A stretch of DNA of 64,000 nucleotides from assembly GCA_021234155.1 (NCBI GenBank), contig JAJEKV010000238.1, positions 560,001 to 624,000 on the forward strand, written 5' to 3'. Shown here one piece after another: positions 11,167 through 23,318 of the stretch. The number at the start of each line of letters is the position of its first letter. Positions within the stretch are counted from its first letter, which is position 1. The notes under the pieces were generated by a model, which was not told the DNA's origin, searched no databases, and was given only the letters and a program-made list of their open reading frames with translations. Both the position numbers and the translations under genes were made by a program. This stretch comes from Isoetes taiwanensis. Taxonomy: Eukaryota; Streptophyta; Lycopodiopsida; Isoetales; Isoetaceae.

Positions 11167-14100
11167 AAATCCAAACCCAACTTCTATATTGCCCTTCGAA
11201 TTGAGGCGGGTCACAAGAGCATATAGTTGCTTCCAATAGGATAAAAGGAAAGAGGATTTAAATGACCTATGGCAGGGAATAAAATGGGCGGACTCCATCG
11301 TGAAAATCATTACCTAGAATATTCCTTTTCCACCCGCCCCTTAACATGAAAGCACGAAATGCTCAGATACGTCTCTAGGTAATCCTAATTCTATGGCAAC
11401 ATTTTTTTTAATAGTATCATGCTATCTTACATTTCCTTCTCATGAGCCCGCAAATGCCATAACCAGAGACAACAACTATGCAATTGACAACGTGGTTTTG
11501 TCAGTTTAGTCAGTTTAGTCGTACTCCTTTCGTTCCTTGCTTGATCTGGTGTAACAATCGCTTCTCTCGACTAAAACGGTTAATGATATGCTATATTATT
11601 CTTTCGCAAATAAATAATAGCTTGTATAACGCTTGGTTCAATGGTCCAGTCAGTGATTACAGTCAACTGGAAGGTAAGTCAACCTCTCTCCATGCTTTGA
11701 CGAGATGGTGCTCCGACCTTCTTTCCTGAATCTAAGAAAATGCATATGAAAATGGATGCCTCTTAGCAGTGAGATTATCAAACTCAAAAGATGACTTAGA
11801 AGCCCTAATTTCTCGTGATTCTTGAACGAGTGCACAACAAAGGCAAAAAACATGAGCCCAAAAGTCGTCACATGTTCCTCCCTGCATGGGATAGTTAATG
11901 AACATCAAACCAGGGAAGCATATATTTATAAGGAGAGAAATAACAGAATTTATGAAGTAGCAACGCCCCAACACAGCTTGAGATCTACTTATAGGTATGT
12001 CAGCGCTTTCGTAAGTCTCTCCGGTAACAACTTCTGTAACAACAGCACCCCAGAAGAAACGAGTACATCACACAATTGCTACAAGCCGCATGGGCAGCTG
12101 AGAACAGTTAACCAAATAACTATTAACCTTCTTTTTGCTTGATGTGCTAACTGATTTCTTAAAGAAAACAATGTGTACTTCCTATTGCAATGCAAAATAT
12201 CCATTTTCTCTGAGACTACATTTTCTCCGAGACTATCTTTAAACAATGAGGAAAAACCTTGTCATTATAGATTGCTTTTTTGAAGTGCAATCCTTTTCAT
12301 AAGTACACTCCCATCCTGATGTTCAGCATCATTGAAGCTCTAACATTTCCTTCTTAAAGCGCCTTCCAATGTTCCGTCCCTTTTCTTTCCCTAACTTTGC
12401 CAGATTATTGTATAACATTTGACTTGATTGCCCATTTTATTAAGTTTCAGTGCACGTAGCAACAATCTCAAAATTGATCATCCGCCTTAACTGGCGAGCT
12501 AATTGACAAATAAAGGACCTACTCTATGCCCTTGTAGGTAATGAAAAAGTATGCAGGTTTAGGATTCACCTTTAATCCTAAAAAGCATATAATAAAAAGT
12601 GTCTAGCCCTCTCCCTCCACTCACAAGTTTTCTATCTTTAGATCTTATTCATCAAGAAAATGATAAAAGCACACTATTTGTTCACATAATTACTGGAATT
12701 CAAAATTCAAACAGGAAGGGATGCAAGTACTTACAAACTATGCCATCACTTAGAGATGTTGCAATGTTCCCAATTGTAGGACAAGGGCACATAAAGCATA
12801 ACATACAACTTGCTAATATCAGGCCCTGAAATCAATAACATCTCTGACAAGGTAGATATAAACCACTAGCTTAGGCCTTGCTGGTAACATTCATGCTAGC
12901 AAGTTCCATTCATGTTTGGCAAACAATTGCAGAGTTTCATACCATCATCAAATTGGCTAAGAAATTCCAGAAATTCTAAACACTTTGCCATGTCTTAATA
13001 CAAGTTGATGTTTATTAACTTTGTTTTATAAGAAACTCATAAATTTAGTTCACCCTCTAGTGCTTAAAAGCAACGTTATGCACATTATCTGAGCTATAGT
13101 GAGGCACGAAAGCTTAAAAAGGATTTACGCTTCAGATTTAACTCAATATTGCTAAATGTGTCATAATGGGCACCGTATCATCTCAGAAAGAATGGCCTAT
13201 TCAGCAGAAAGGGGCGATACCCAGTTTTGGCTTGCAAGCAGAAAGTCTCATACTCAGCCATTCCACAATTATAAGCGCAAGCTGGTCCATGGCGGCACAA
13301 GAACACCAGGATAAATGCAAGGGTCTTGGCTAGGCAATGTTGCAAATCACCGGACAGATGGGATGCAAAGGTATGGGGTGATGTTTCCATTAAGGGGAAG
13401 TGTTGAGATATGTGATAATGGACGGGCCTATCTGATAGAAAGAATAGTAAAACACTCGGCTTGCTAGCAGGAGGTCCTGCATTCCATACCCACAGGGACA
13501 TGAGAGAGGTCACCTGTCAGGCCATCCAAGCACAATGCAAGATCAAGAAAGGAAAAAATTTCTACTGAGTTGCAGCTATGCAAAATATCCTACTGAGTTG
13601 CAACTACGCATCCATGTTAAAACGACCAGGAACTGAGTTACCTCAGAAACAATAAGTGCAAGAATTAAAAAACTTCATGACAGACAACTTTGCATCACGC
13701 CAATCTCCAGACAATGTAGAATGTCCATGTGAGTAAATCCCCTATTTCTCTAGTTAATTCCGGAAGACAGTAAACCATGAATGTGAAATATCAAGACTCC
13801 TAATCATTCATGCTGCTAACAATGATTTTTTTTTTTGGGTAAGATTATATGTAGTATTAAATGTAGGAAAATCATGTACAATATGAGAAGTAGTTACAGG
13901 AGTCACAGAACGTGTACTAAAGGGAGCATCTTCTCATCTTCCCTATTGTTTGGATACTATAAGGGAAGTCACCTATCTTCACCAAAAATCAGGTACTATA
14001 GAGAGAGGCAGCTTCGTTCCACTGCTTGATCCCCAGCTGATATCCTTAGTTCTGAATATACAGAGTACCTGTTTGACTATTCGCAGCTCCTTCCGCTTCC

Positions 14101-14675
14101 CTATTATCATTATCAACCCAATGACACTTGAAGTAGGAATAGAGACCATGGAAGGTCCCTAGTCTATCAAGCTCTTTGTTATAGTTTATACCATGCTTCC
14201 TGTGATGGGATAATGCCATGAGCACAACCTCTGAGTTGAAAGAGTTTCTTAACTTCCTTATGGATATCCCTTGACAATGATAAGCAACAACTGCTGCAAA
14301 GATGAAGAACTTCTGTGACTGACAACTTTGCCATCACCCCAATCTCCACAAGATATAAATGTCCAGATTGCTAAATCTTACATTTACTCTAGTTAATCCC
14401 ATAACAACAGTGAGCCCACAACTATAAAACTTCAAGCGAGACCATTTTCTGATCTAAGGTGGTTATTATAGTTATTATGTGCATCTAGCAATCCTAGCAT
14501 TATCTTGATTAGGGCATTCTTAGAAGTCACGCATTTCCTCGTATTCGAGATTGGAGCATGGTGCACAGCTATTTGCCATCAAGACTTTGAAGCAGGCTAA
14601 AAAAACATTTGCTAGTTGCCACAAAACAGAAACACGGACTGGAGAAAGTTCTGTACTTGTGCATCTATTGAACGC
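11167..14675. other. no gene recognised (3.5 kb)
   Basis: No coding family was identified on either strand. Two loosely similar blocks (about 13190-13265 and 13420-13500) share the theme of a tRNA-like GCTTGCAAGCAG/GCTTGCTAGCAGG stretch and could be old SINE remnants, but the match is too weak to call. Confidence 0.4.
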
Positions 14676-14828
14676 TATCAAGTCTGTTCCATTCTAAAAG
14701 CACAGAAAAGGCTATCATGTTTGTTCCATTCTAAAAGCACAGAAAAGCTATCATGTCTGTTCCATTCTGAAGGCTACTTGTCCTATTAGAGGCTATCATG
14801 TCTGTTCCATTCTAAAAGCACAGAAAAA
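14676..14828. repeat. about 38-bp tandem repeat, four copies
   Basis: The unit reads approximately CTATCATGTCTGTTCCATTC followed by TAAAAGCACAGAAAA. Four copies lie in a row, and the third is diverged after CCATTCTGAAGG. It is a local minisatellite, with no coding or CRISPR-like character because there are no unique spacers. Confidence 0.8.
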
Positions 14829-15399
14829 ATTCATAGTGAGTTAGAAATTTAGATTAAACTTTATTGCAAATGTTGAGAGGTTTAATTCAAAGAAAGCATG
14901 AACAGGGAGTAAATGGAAAGCAGAATCATCTGCAATATATGAACATGTTTAGAGGTTTAGTTTGTACAGATTTTGGGAACCTTTTCTGAAGTTGCAGATT
15001 TGTTTTGAGCGCAGGCAATGGTGTGACAGATATGGGGACATTGTTCTAGATGTGGTGCACAAGGAATTTAAAGGTCACATAAGCGACATGGAAGTGGCTA
15101 GAAAAGAGGCGAGGAAACGAAGAAAAGTGACAAAACACCACCAGGAGAATGATGAGAACAGCGAGAATGGAATTACAAATACCAAAAGGAGTGAGATGTT
15201 TCACCACAGCGGATGTAAACGTTGCCTATGTTCCTGATGGAATTACAAATACCAAAAGGAGTGAGATGTTTCACCACAGCGGATGTAAACGTTGCCTATG
15301 TTCCGTTGAGCCAGGAAAATCAACTTAAGACTCCCAGAAAGCTGAGCTCCCTTAGCGGCGAGGCATAATATGAAAGAGAGCTAGATGGCAAGCTTCATG
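14829..15399 (+). other. unassigned region with a 70-bp tandem duplication
   Basis: A plus-strand open frame (14962-15237) reads RQWCDRYGDIVLDVVHKEFK and then a basic stretch ARKEARKRRKV, but I cannot match it to a family. Inside it, a 67-bp segment beginning TGGAATTACAAATACC at 15168 is repeated almost perfectly from 15238 (period 70). This looks like a recent local duplication. Confidence 0.5.
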
Positions 15400-16365
15400 C
15401 CAAAATCCTCAAAATGCCTCATCGAAGAACACCTGCACTGCTATCAATCTTACTATTGCAGAACGCTCACTCAGATCATGATGGATGGTCCAAGGAATGA
15501 AACAAATTTTGTTGTCTATATCTATGGCATTCTGGTAGCAGGAGGCAATGTATCAGTTTATAGAAATAATGCTATAAATCCTTCATGGCGCAAGGCATTG
15601 TGGTCACTTACCTTTATTTCTCAATTCCTCAGAATTCTAGCAGCGTGCAGAGAAGAAGTTACATTGAGAAACTTAATAACATCAATGCTCCATTAAGGAA
15701 TTTGGTACCTGAATTTGGAGCCTACTTGAATGAGGCAGATTACATTGAGTCCAACTGGCCGGAAAGCTTTTTTGGATCCAACTATACCAGGCTTTTGAGA
15801 ATTAAGCAAAAGGTAGATCCTTTTACTTTGCTTACTTCACTTGCCACCTCTGTGTAGGTTGAAATATGATCCTTGCATCTAGATTAATACCTCAAACTGT
15901 GATAGAACAGAAGCCTAGAACATTCACTCAGATCATGATGGATGGTCTAAGGAATGAAACAAATTTCGTTGTCTATATCTATGGCGTTTTGGTAGCAGGA
16001 GGCAATGTATCAGTTTATAGAAATAATGCTCTGCTTACTTGCCACCTCTATGTAGGTTCAAATATGTTTCTTGCATCTAGATTAATACCTCAAACTGTGA
16101 TAGAACACAAGCCTAGAACGCTCACTCAGATCACGATGGATGGTCTAAGGAATGAAACAAATTTTGTTGTCTATATCTATGGCGTACTGGTATCAGGACA
16201 CAATGTAGCATGACACAATGTATCAGTTCATAGAAATGATGCTGTAAATCCTTCATGGCGCAAGGCATTGTAGTCACTTACCTCGCTCAGAATTCTAGCA
16301 GCGTGCAGAGAACAAGTTACATTGAGAAACTTAGTAACATCAATGCTCCATTAAAGTGGGAAGTG
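15400..16365 (+). pseudogene. berberine-bridge-enzyme-like FAD oxidase, broken C-terminus
   Basis: The intact family are secreted or vacuolar flavin-linked oxidases. The C-terminal BBE domain is visible as YGILVAGGNVSVYRN and NPSWRKALW (15520-15600), then NNINAPLRNLVPEFGAYLNE, ESFFGSNYTRLLRIKQKVDP (15680-15830), whose last part is the conserved YxN...GxNYxRL..iK..yDP signature. A frameshift follows KALW, and another precedes the stop at 15856. The segment RLIPQTVIE...TNFVVYIYGVLV then recurs twice (about 15875-16030 and 16075-16200), and the NPSWRKAL block recurs at about 16235-16270. No FAD-binding N-terminus is present. This is a rearranged fragment. Confidence 0.82.
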
Positions 16366-17946
16366 AAGTGCCTTAAGACGGTATGATGGTCATCACAAAT
16401 AGTATTTAGCATAATGTAGCACCAACTCATAGACTTAAATCATCATTTTTCTTGCAATTAAATATGAATACTAGCCGCCCTATCACTGCAACATTACGCA
16501 TACTAAAACTCCAAGGAACTTCCTTGTCCAGGCATCCATACCAAACCCATTATAACGAAAGGCATAAATGCTCAAATATGTTCATAGGCTAAAATTATGA
16601 AAAAAACCGTAATATTTCTTTTCCACTACATGGTGATGACAAGTTAGAAAAATTTGCAATGCTCATGTTCTGAATGCAGATCTGAACCATGTTGACGCAT
16701 TTTATGAGAAATGCAGACATCTCTTGCAGAGCTTCCTACCACGGTTGTAGATGCTTCTATGATTGAAGAGCATCTATTTATGCGTTATGTTCATGGTCTT
16801 TCCGTGTCTGGCAACGACATTGTCATCCTCGGGATCAGAAGGATCAAAAGATCGATCATTTTAGATCCTTTTCAGATCCTTCTGTAAATATAAATTTTAC
16901 TTAAAATATATATTTAACATAACCCTTCACCCTATAGCATCTGCAGCGGTTAACAAAATCTGTTGACTGTCACTGTTATAGCAAGAACTAAAGCCCATGT
17001 TCTATAACTATTCTAAATCCCCTGTGACCTGTTTTGAATCATTTAGGACTTTTTCTGAAACACAAAGAAATGCATTTGAATCAAAATACCTAAAGCAAGC
17101 AAAGACTCGACAGGCATTGATGTCCTCCTCCATAATCCATTCAAGCATTGCAAAGATTCGGCAGAGATGAGGCAGGTCCATTCCAGGCGAGATCATCAAG
17201 CATCGAGCAGAGAATAGATATCAGGTCGACTACAAGCGACAGTTCACATAGAAGACGTCAAAAGAAAGGAACCCTTTTTTTTTTAATATGAAAGGATCAG
17301 ACGTTAGATCCGGGATCGATACTTCAGCGAAGGATCTTATTGAAGACTGTATGCTAGGTTTGGAAGAGATCGAGATGAAGAAGTTCATTTCGCACGAATG
17401 GTAAGTAAGGAACGCGTGCTTTGCGACGTCTTTTGACATCTCCGTGATAATTTTTGGTTCTTTTCTAATTTCCTTGGCCCTACATCTACAAAAATAAAGA
17501 TTTAACGGACAATATTAGGATACATCAGATTTTGCTGATGTGGAGATGCTACATGGATAGCCTAGAATTGCAAGGAAGGCTGTAGGCTTGGTTAGGCTGG
17601 CGTGCTAAAAAGAAGGGAATTTTACCTAAACAGTTCCCAATTGCAATCGTGTGGTAAAAAATAGAAAAAGTAAAGAAAGACCATTGGATGATGGCCCTTT
17701 TAATGGTGTGCCCATTTTACAATTATGCCGCCTTGTGCTACCTACCCTAAGTCTGTACATTAAGGACCATGGGTTTTCATTTTTCCTAACATGGTGACGT
17801 GGCCGCCACGTGTCAATGACGTGGCATCCAACACTCTACCCCAACATCAGGTCTTTGTCATGCTAATGGAGTGGATTAGCCAAAATGTTCCGGTGCAGTA
17901 GTGGAGCTCACCAAAGGATCGCATTATAAGTTATAACTGATTGGCG
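16366..17946. other. upstream region of the SWAP70-like gene
   Basis: No coding family is seen. It holds an interrupted inverted repeat, CAGAAGGATC (16836-16845) with GATCCTTCTG (16875-16884). The segment nearest the gene includes an ACGT-core cluster at 17795-17826, listed separately. Confidence 0.5.
17795..17826. promoter_or_regulatory. cluster of three ACGT-core (G-box/ABRE-like) sites
   Basis: Within 32 bp lie TGACGTGGC (17795-17803), GCCACGTGTC (17805-17814) and TGACGTGGCA (17817-17826). This is about 120-150 bp upstream of the SWAP70-like start codon. In plants, ACGT cores of this kind bind bZIP and bHLH factors. Function here is inferred from sequence and position only. Confidence 0.5.
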
Positions 17947-20900
17947 ATGGCACACACCGACAAGAATGGAGCTCTGGTATTCTTCTTATCTTCCTTTCCT
18001 TCGCCACATCTCTGGGATGTCTACATTTTCTTCCTCATCTAAATTTCAGATTGTGGATTTGTTAAGGAGGGTCAGGTTCTGGATCCCGGCGACACCAAGA
18101 TCAGTCTTCAGAAGATCAAGCGCCAATTGTCTGCGGGATCAGGAAGTGTCATGCTCCAGGGTTCTTTGCTTAAACGTTCTGATACGGTAAATATATGCTC
18201 TAAGTTGGACTTTGGAGACTGAAGCTTGCGGTGCCTTTTTCCTGTTCTTCTGAATGATGTGTGTATGTCGTTGCTCCATTGACTTCGATGCACTTATGTC
18301 TTGGATCCATTCCTATTTAAGACCGTAAATTACCAGTGCTTCAGTTTTTTCTATTCATCAAATGGTTACATTTTGTGCAGAGCTTTTTATGTGAATGGAA
18401 TTGTCTTAGGGATCTCTTTTACCTAAGGTCGCAAGGCTTATTAATATAAAACATTTGTTGGGCAAGCTAGTCTTAATTTCAGAAATACAGTACAAAACTA
18501 TATTCCCAAACGTTCTGGACTTAGAGTCAATTTGAAAGAGATCATTGTTATGCTAAGTTAATGTCCATATAGGGAAAAAAATCAAGCACACAAGTAAAGT
18601 ATTAATTCGATTCAAATGGGTGGTTTTTGCATAGCTCCGTAAGTGGAATCAACGCTGGGTCACATTGGATCCAACAACTGCTAGAATGGAGTACAGGTCA
18701 GGTATTGTTTTAACTGAAATGCATCAAGCATGATTAGACATCTGGAATCTGCATCTGTTGATAAGAAGTTTGTGAAGCAGGACTGAGAGAGGTGATCTAT
18801 CTCCTCGGGGCTTAATTGTATTTGAAGCAGACAGCACGATTACAATCTCCCCTGTAAACTTTCAGTGAGTATATCAATTAATTGCCAGGCAAATATAGTA
18901 TGCTCTTTGGTGGTAAATCAACTGATATTTATGGCAATTATCTGCACCTTTTCTGCAGTGGGGCAAGAAAATATGATGGATGTTGCTTTTGTATCCTTTG
19001 TATGTCAATATTGAGCTGTAAACACATAGCCTTCAATTAAAAAAAGAAATTATGAGCTTTAAACCATATTATTTGTTGTAATATGCATTTCTTGACAGTT
19101 ATTGGATCAGATATTGGTACTCCACATAAGAAAGAGTATTTCTTTTGTGCTGAAACTCCAGTTGCGGCAAGATCTTGGGTGGCAACTCTAAGGCAAGTAA
19201 CATGTAATAGAAGAAATTTATTCCATGGCATATGTCCATTTTTAGACCTGTTTAGAGATGTAGTAAAGCTTTTAAAGGAACTGAAAGAAAAGTATGTTTG
19301 TTCAACATCAAAGAATCTTTTTCACACTGTACATAATCCATTGCCCACAATGGTTATTGCATTATTGTTTGATAGTTTTCCACGCTGGGTTGTGTTGGAA
19401 GGGGTGCAAAGCTCTAGTTCTTTTTTTCTGTAGGACCAGCAGTAATTTGCTATGCAACTGGCTAGACTTGAGTATTGATGTGTTCTGGAGAACAAATATG
19501 TGATAGAGTTTTCTTAACACGAACCGTTAATGTTATGTTGTGTTAACATGTTGATTCAAGCATGAAAGCAAAGTAACTGGATTGTATTGCATTTATTCCT
19601 AACATGTTATGCAGTGTGAAGTTTTATTTGGTTAGGCTTAATGCGAAAATGAAAGTCAGAATAAGTTCCACTTATGTTGTACTTATAGACTAATATAAAT
19701 AGATTCTGTTTCTATGAAATTAATAGGTCATTTCTAACAAACTGAGTTATTGAGCCTCATCAGCATTGTAAGCATCAACATGAAGCTCTCTATTTTGAAA
19801 TAATGTACAGGTGCCATTTCTAGGAATCTCATCTTATTGAGAATCTACATCAGCTGTGGAGAAAATAGCTGTAGAGAATCCTATGAGGAACAAATTCTGT
19901 GCCTTGAAACTTAGTATTTAAATTCTCCTGTAATGAAACCAATGTTTGACCAAAGTGAAGGCTTCGCCTTAAATATCTACCTGCAAAGTGCCCAGTGATT
20001 GGTGTCTTTTTATAGGAATCACATACCTGAGTTGCTGATGTAGTTTAACAAGTCAATTCATAGATTTACTAGGAAAGTTAGACTATGAAGTTGCAGGAAA
20101 TTGTTGCTATTATCTAACAAGGTAGATTGCAACAGTGTTGGAAGTCATAGTATACAAGAAACAACGCATTATGCAAAAAATGTTGTCTCCACAATGTTAT
20201 TTTCCTTTTCCTACTATCTCTAACTTAATAGATTTTAAATGCAGGGCTGCATCTTTGGTTCTGAAAGCGCATAAGGAAGCTGTAAGCTCTCTAAGTGGCA
20301 ATGGGAGTGCCAAGCTGGGAACAGTGGCGGCTGTTGTAGCAGCTGCAAATGAGACTGCACGAGAAGCCATGAAAGACATTGGGACTGAGATGAAAGCATC
20401 AATTAAAGCAGCATTGAGTGCAAGGTCATCACAAGCAGCTGACGGTGTCATGGATGATCTTTCTATTATGAAGGTATGGATGCCTTTGTCAAACATCATC
20501 TGAATGTTATTTGCCTTCGAATTGTATTTTAAGATTTGAACATCATCAGGAAACTATGAGAGTAAAGGATGAAGAGTTAAATCAACTGGTTAGAGAGTTG
20601 AGGGCACGTGATATAACCATCAAGGAGTTGGCAGATCGCCTTTCTGAGACAGCAGATGCTGCAGAAGCTGCAGCTGGGGCAGCTTATGCAATGGATAAAC
20701 AAAGGAAGGTTGCACTAGAAGAGGCTGCTCGCATGCGTAAAGAAATAGATGACAGGACAAAAGTTGCTAACATGCAGGTAATTTAGTTGCTGTCACATGC
20801 AGTGAATTGGATACAAATTCTTTAGTAACACGCGTTTTATGCCCAGTTGAGAGCAGCCGATGAAAGACTTGCAGAAGCATATAAGGTCCGAGATGAGGCA

Positions 20901-21973
20901 TTACGAGAAGCACAAACGTGGCAAAGAGAACTTGCGAAAGCACGTGAACAGATGTTGTTGATGGAGGCTGGTCTGCATCACTCAGAGGCGAGGGCAAGAA
21001 AAGCAGCCGCAGATGCAGCAGAAAAGGGGAAAATTCTGGAGTCGGTTATGGCATCCAATAGTTCCGATGTTTCAGAGTTAAATGGAAGGTGGTTATATTT
21101 GCCGTTCTCTGGTAACAAAGATGTGTGGTCATAGGATTATCTTGATATTCTACTTCAGTTCTTGGTTTGTATGACTTCACAGATAGAACATTATCGGAAA
21201 TATCTCAGCTTTGTTTAACCGATTTGCCACTTCAATCTCTTCTAGAAATCCTTTTGCGTCATAGGGTTTTGAAAGTTTTAATGCACGGTCGTATATTCGT
21301 GTTGTCACGAAGCAGTTTTCCTCATAAAAAACAGGATTCTATATATTGCTACTAAGTTGTCCTTTCTGTATCATTCAGGGTGGCAAGATTGCCAGAAAGT
21401 GGTCCACCTCCATTGGATTCAAGGATGCCAAACGAATCTGCTCCTGTTACTCCAGAACAAGGTCATCCTGTTGCATCTGTGGATGCAGTGATGGTGAAAC
21501 CTGAAGTGGTGATAAACAAGGAATCTCCCTCTTCTTTGGGGAGGAATTTTGATAAGTTGCAGGATACTGACAACCCAGAAGTGGAGCATGCGCATGATCT
21601 CAAGGTTGTGTCCAATCAGGAGCTACTCTTAGCTAACGAGAGGGAGATTTCCATTGATACTGGGATGAAGGTTTCTGAAAAAAGTGTACCAGAGCAAGGC
21701 CATGGATCTATTGAAATTGGTAGAGAATATCTGGATAGAAGTATGCCCCAGCATGTGCAGGGGCCAGTACAAGTTAATGCAGAATATGTGGAAAGAAGTG
21801 CACCTGAGCAGGGACATGGATCAATTGAAGTCGGCATGGAATATTTGGAAAAAGGTGTGCCCGAGCAAGGACAAGGATCAGTTACAATTGAAGCAAGCAC
21901 AAGCTTTTCAGAAAGAGATGCACCGCAGCAAGGTCCTGGGTTGGATGAAACATCATCTCAACATAAAGACTAA
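17947..21973 (+). CDS. SWAP70: SWAP70-like PH-domain and coiled-coil protein
   Basis: SWAP70 proteins bind phosphoinositides and act on Rho/Rop signalling. Ten exons give 567 aa: 17947-17976, 18067-18186, 18635-18696, 18781-18864, 18959-18990, 19111-19192, 20245-20473, 20550-20777, 20847-21088, 21379-21973. The total of 1,704 nt is divisible by 3 and every junction keeps frame. The first two exon boundaries are the least certain. Residues 38-137 form the PH domain (VMLQGSLLKRS, LRKWNQRW, then IGTPHKKEYFFCAETP and ARSWVATLR). Residues 205-365 are a charged coiled coil (VKDEELNQLVRELRARD, EAQTWQRELAKAREQ). The C-terminal exon holds 19-residue PEQGHGS repeats not expected from the family. Intron 6 starts with GC. 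The Arf-GEF-like or DH region is not separately evident. The gene looks intact. Confidence 0.93.
19193..20244 (+). other. GC-AG intron in the SWAP70-like gene
   Basis: Exon 6 ends CTAAG and is followed by GCAAGT; exon 7 begins after ATGCAG at 20245. Only this junction keeps the PH-domain reading frame (VATLR continuing into AASLVLKAHKEA). The AG|GCAAGT donor is the standard form of the rare GC-AG class. Confidence 0.85.
21689..21859 (+). repeat. 57-bp coding repeat in the SWAP70-like C-terminus
   Basis: Three successive 19-residue units begin PEQGHGSIEIGREYL, PQHVQGPVQVNAEYV and PEQGHGSIEVGMEYL. A longer, diverged fourth unit follows (PEQGQGSVTIEAST, to about 21925), then a terminal PQQGPG. 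A lone TPEQGHP occurs earlier at about 21450. Frame is kept throughout, so the expansion is compatible with a functional protein. Confidence 0.85.
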
Positions 21974-23318
21974 TAACGTGATAAATGTTCTTTTAGCTAC
22001 TGGGATATACATCTCCTTTTTGTCTATGAAGTGATTACTTATGCAAATGCTTTGAACTGGGCATGGTTACTTGTACATAGCTTTCCTTGCATGGTTTAGT
22101 GATACCACAGGCATTGGTAAATAAGTTTTTGTTGGAATAAATATTCTCATTTGACAATACAAGCATCATCCATTGGAAAGGAAAAGCAAACAAAAATTGT
22201 TGTTTCTTGGTAAACGTTGGCTGGGCTTCTTAATGGCTTAAATTTCTCTGACTTAGTCGTAGAAGAGTCTAGAAAAAACAATACTGATACTAAGTTTATA
22301 TCTTGTGTTTTTCGTTTTGGATGCTCCTGATGAGGCAGACCATACCAAAATGCAAATGGATCCAAAATGAATAATGAATAGATTCAATATTTGCAAGACC
22401 ACCGTGTGCATGCAATTCAGTCAAGGCGCAGAATTCGAAATTTGCAAGAAACCAAACCATGTGCATGAAAATTCATTGTACGTCTACCCATAAATGTTAG
22501 GTGAAATCTGCAATTAATTTTGGGTTTTTTTTTGGAATTTATTGAAGAATTAAGGGAATTTTGCTAAATTTCCCTTTTTAACCAGAATGCCTTAGCTTGC
22601 TTTAGACCTGGTAAGTACAAGTTTTACACTTTAAGAATGTAAAACAACTCGAAATTGATTAACTTGTGAATTCCAACTCCGATAGAAATTATAATCTTAT
22701 TTTTGAATAAATCATACTAATTTACAATGTACATCATATTCTCAAATCTACAATATTTCTAAAGTCAAGAATTTTGTGAGATATAAAATGGCATTTTGTT
22801 GAAAGTACATGCATGCAATAATAGTATTAATATTACATGATTTAGAAAAGTGTTAACACCGTAATAATTTCATCAAAATTCCTTTTACGTTACTATATTT
22901 GGTCAAAATGCCTCGGAACCTTTTAGAGCATTTTGGTAGTCAAAATTCCTAGGAACATTTTAGAGCATTTTGGTAGTTTAGTAAACTTGTAAGAGTTGAT
23001 TTTTTGGCACTCGCAACACAGCGCAAAAAAACCAAGGAATGCCGCACGAAACCAATGACCCCTTTGTACATCATGGCATCAAGCCGTTAGTGAAGGCCAT
23101 AGTCTTTACAGCGAATCATGAATCTGGAAATTACATTAAAACAGTTGAGAACATTTCTTGAACCATGTTTTGGGAGTCTTCCAGAATAAACCAGTGGTTG
23201 CGTTGTAAGTGGTTCTGTACAAACTTTCTCACATTGATTTTCGACTAAAATACAATTCGTTATAAACATGTATACACATCTCAGCAATTACAAAGGATTT
23301 GTATAGAGGACAGCATAA
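21974..23318. other. convergent intergenic region
   Basis: About 1.35 kb separates the stop of the SWAP70-like gene (+) from the stop of the next gene (-). It is AT-rich and presumably carries both 3' UTRs. A near-duplicate phrase AGAGCATTTTGGTAGT occurs at about 22925 and 22963. No further gene is seen. Confidence 0.6.

Noticed and set aside
17966-18190. Plus-strand 74-codon frame over SWAP70 exon 2
   Set aside because: Wrong frame. The PH-domain sequence (SLQKIKRQLSAGSG) is in another frame, starting at 18067.
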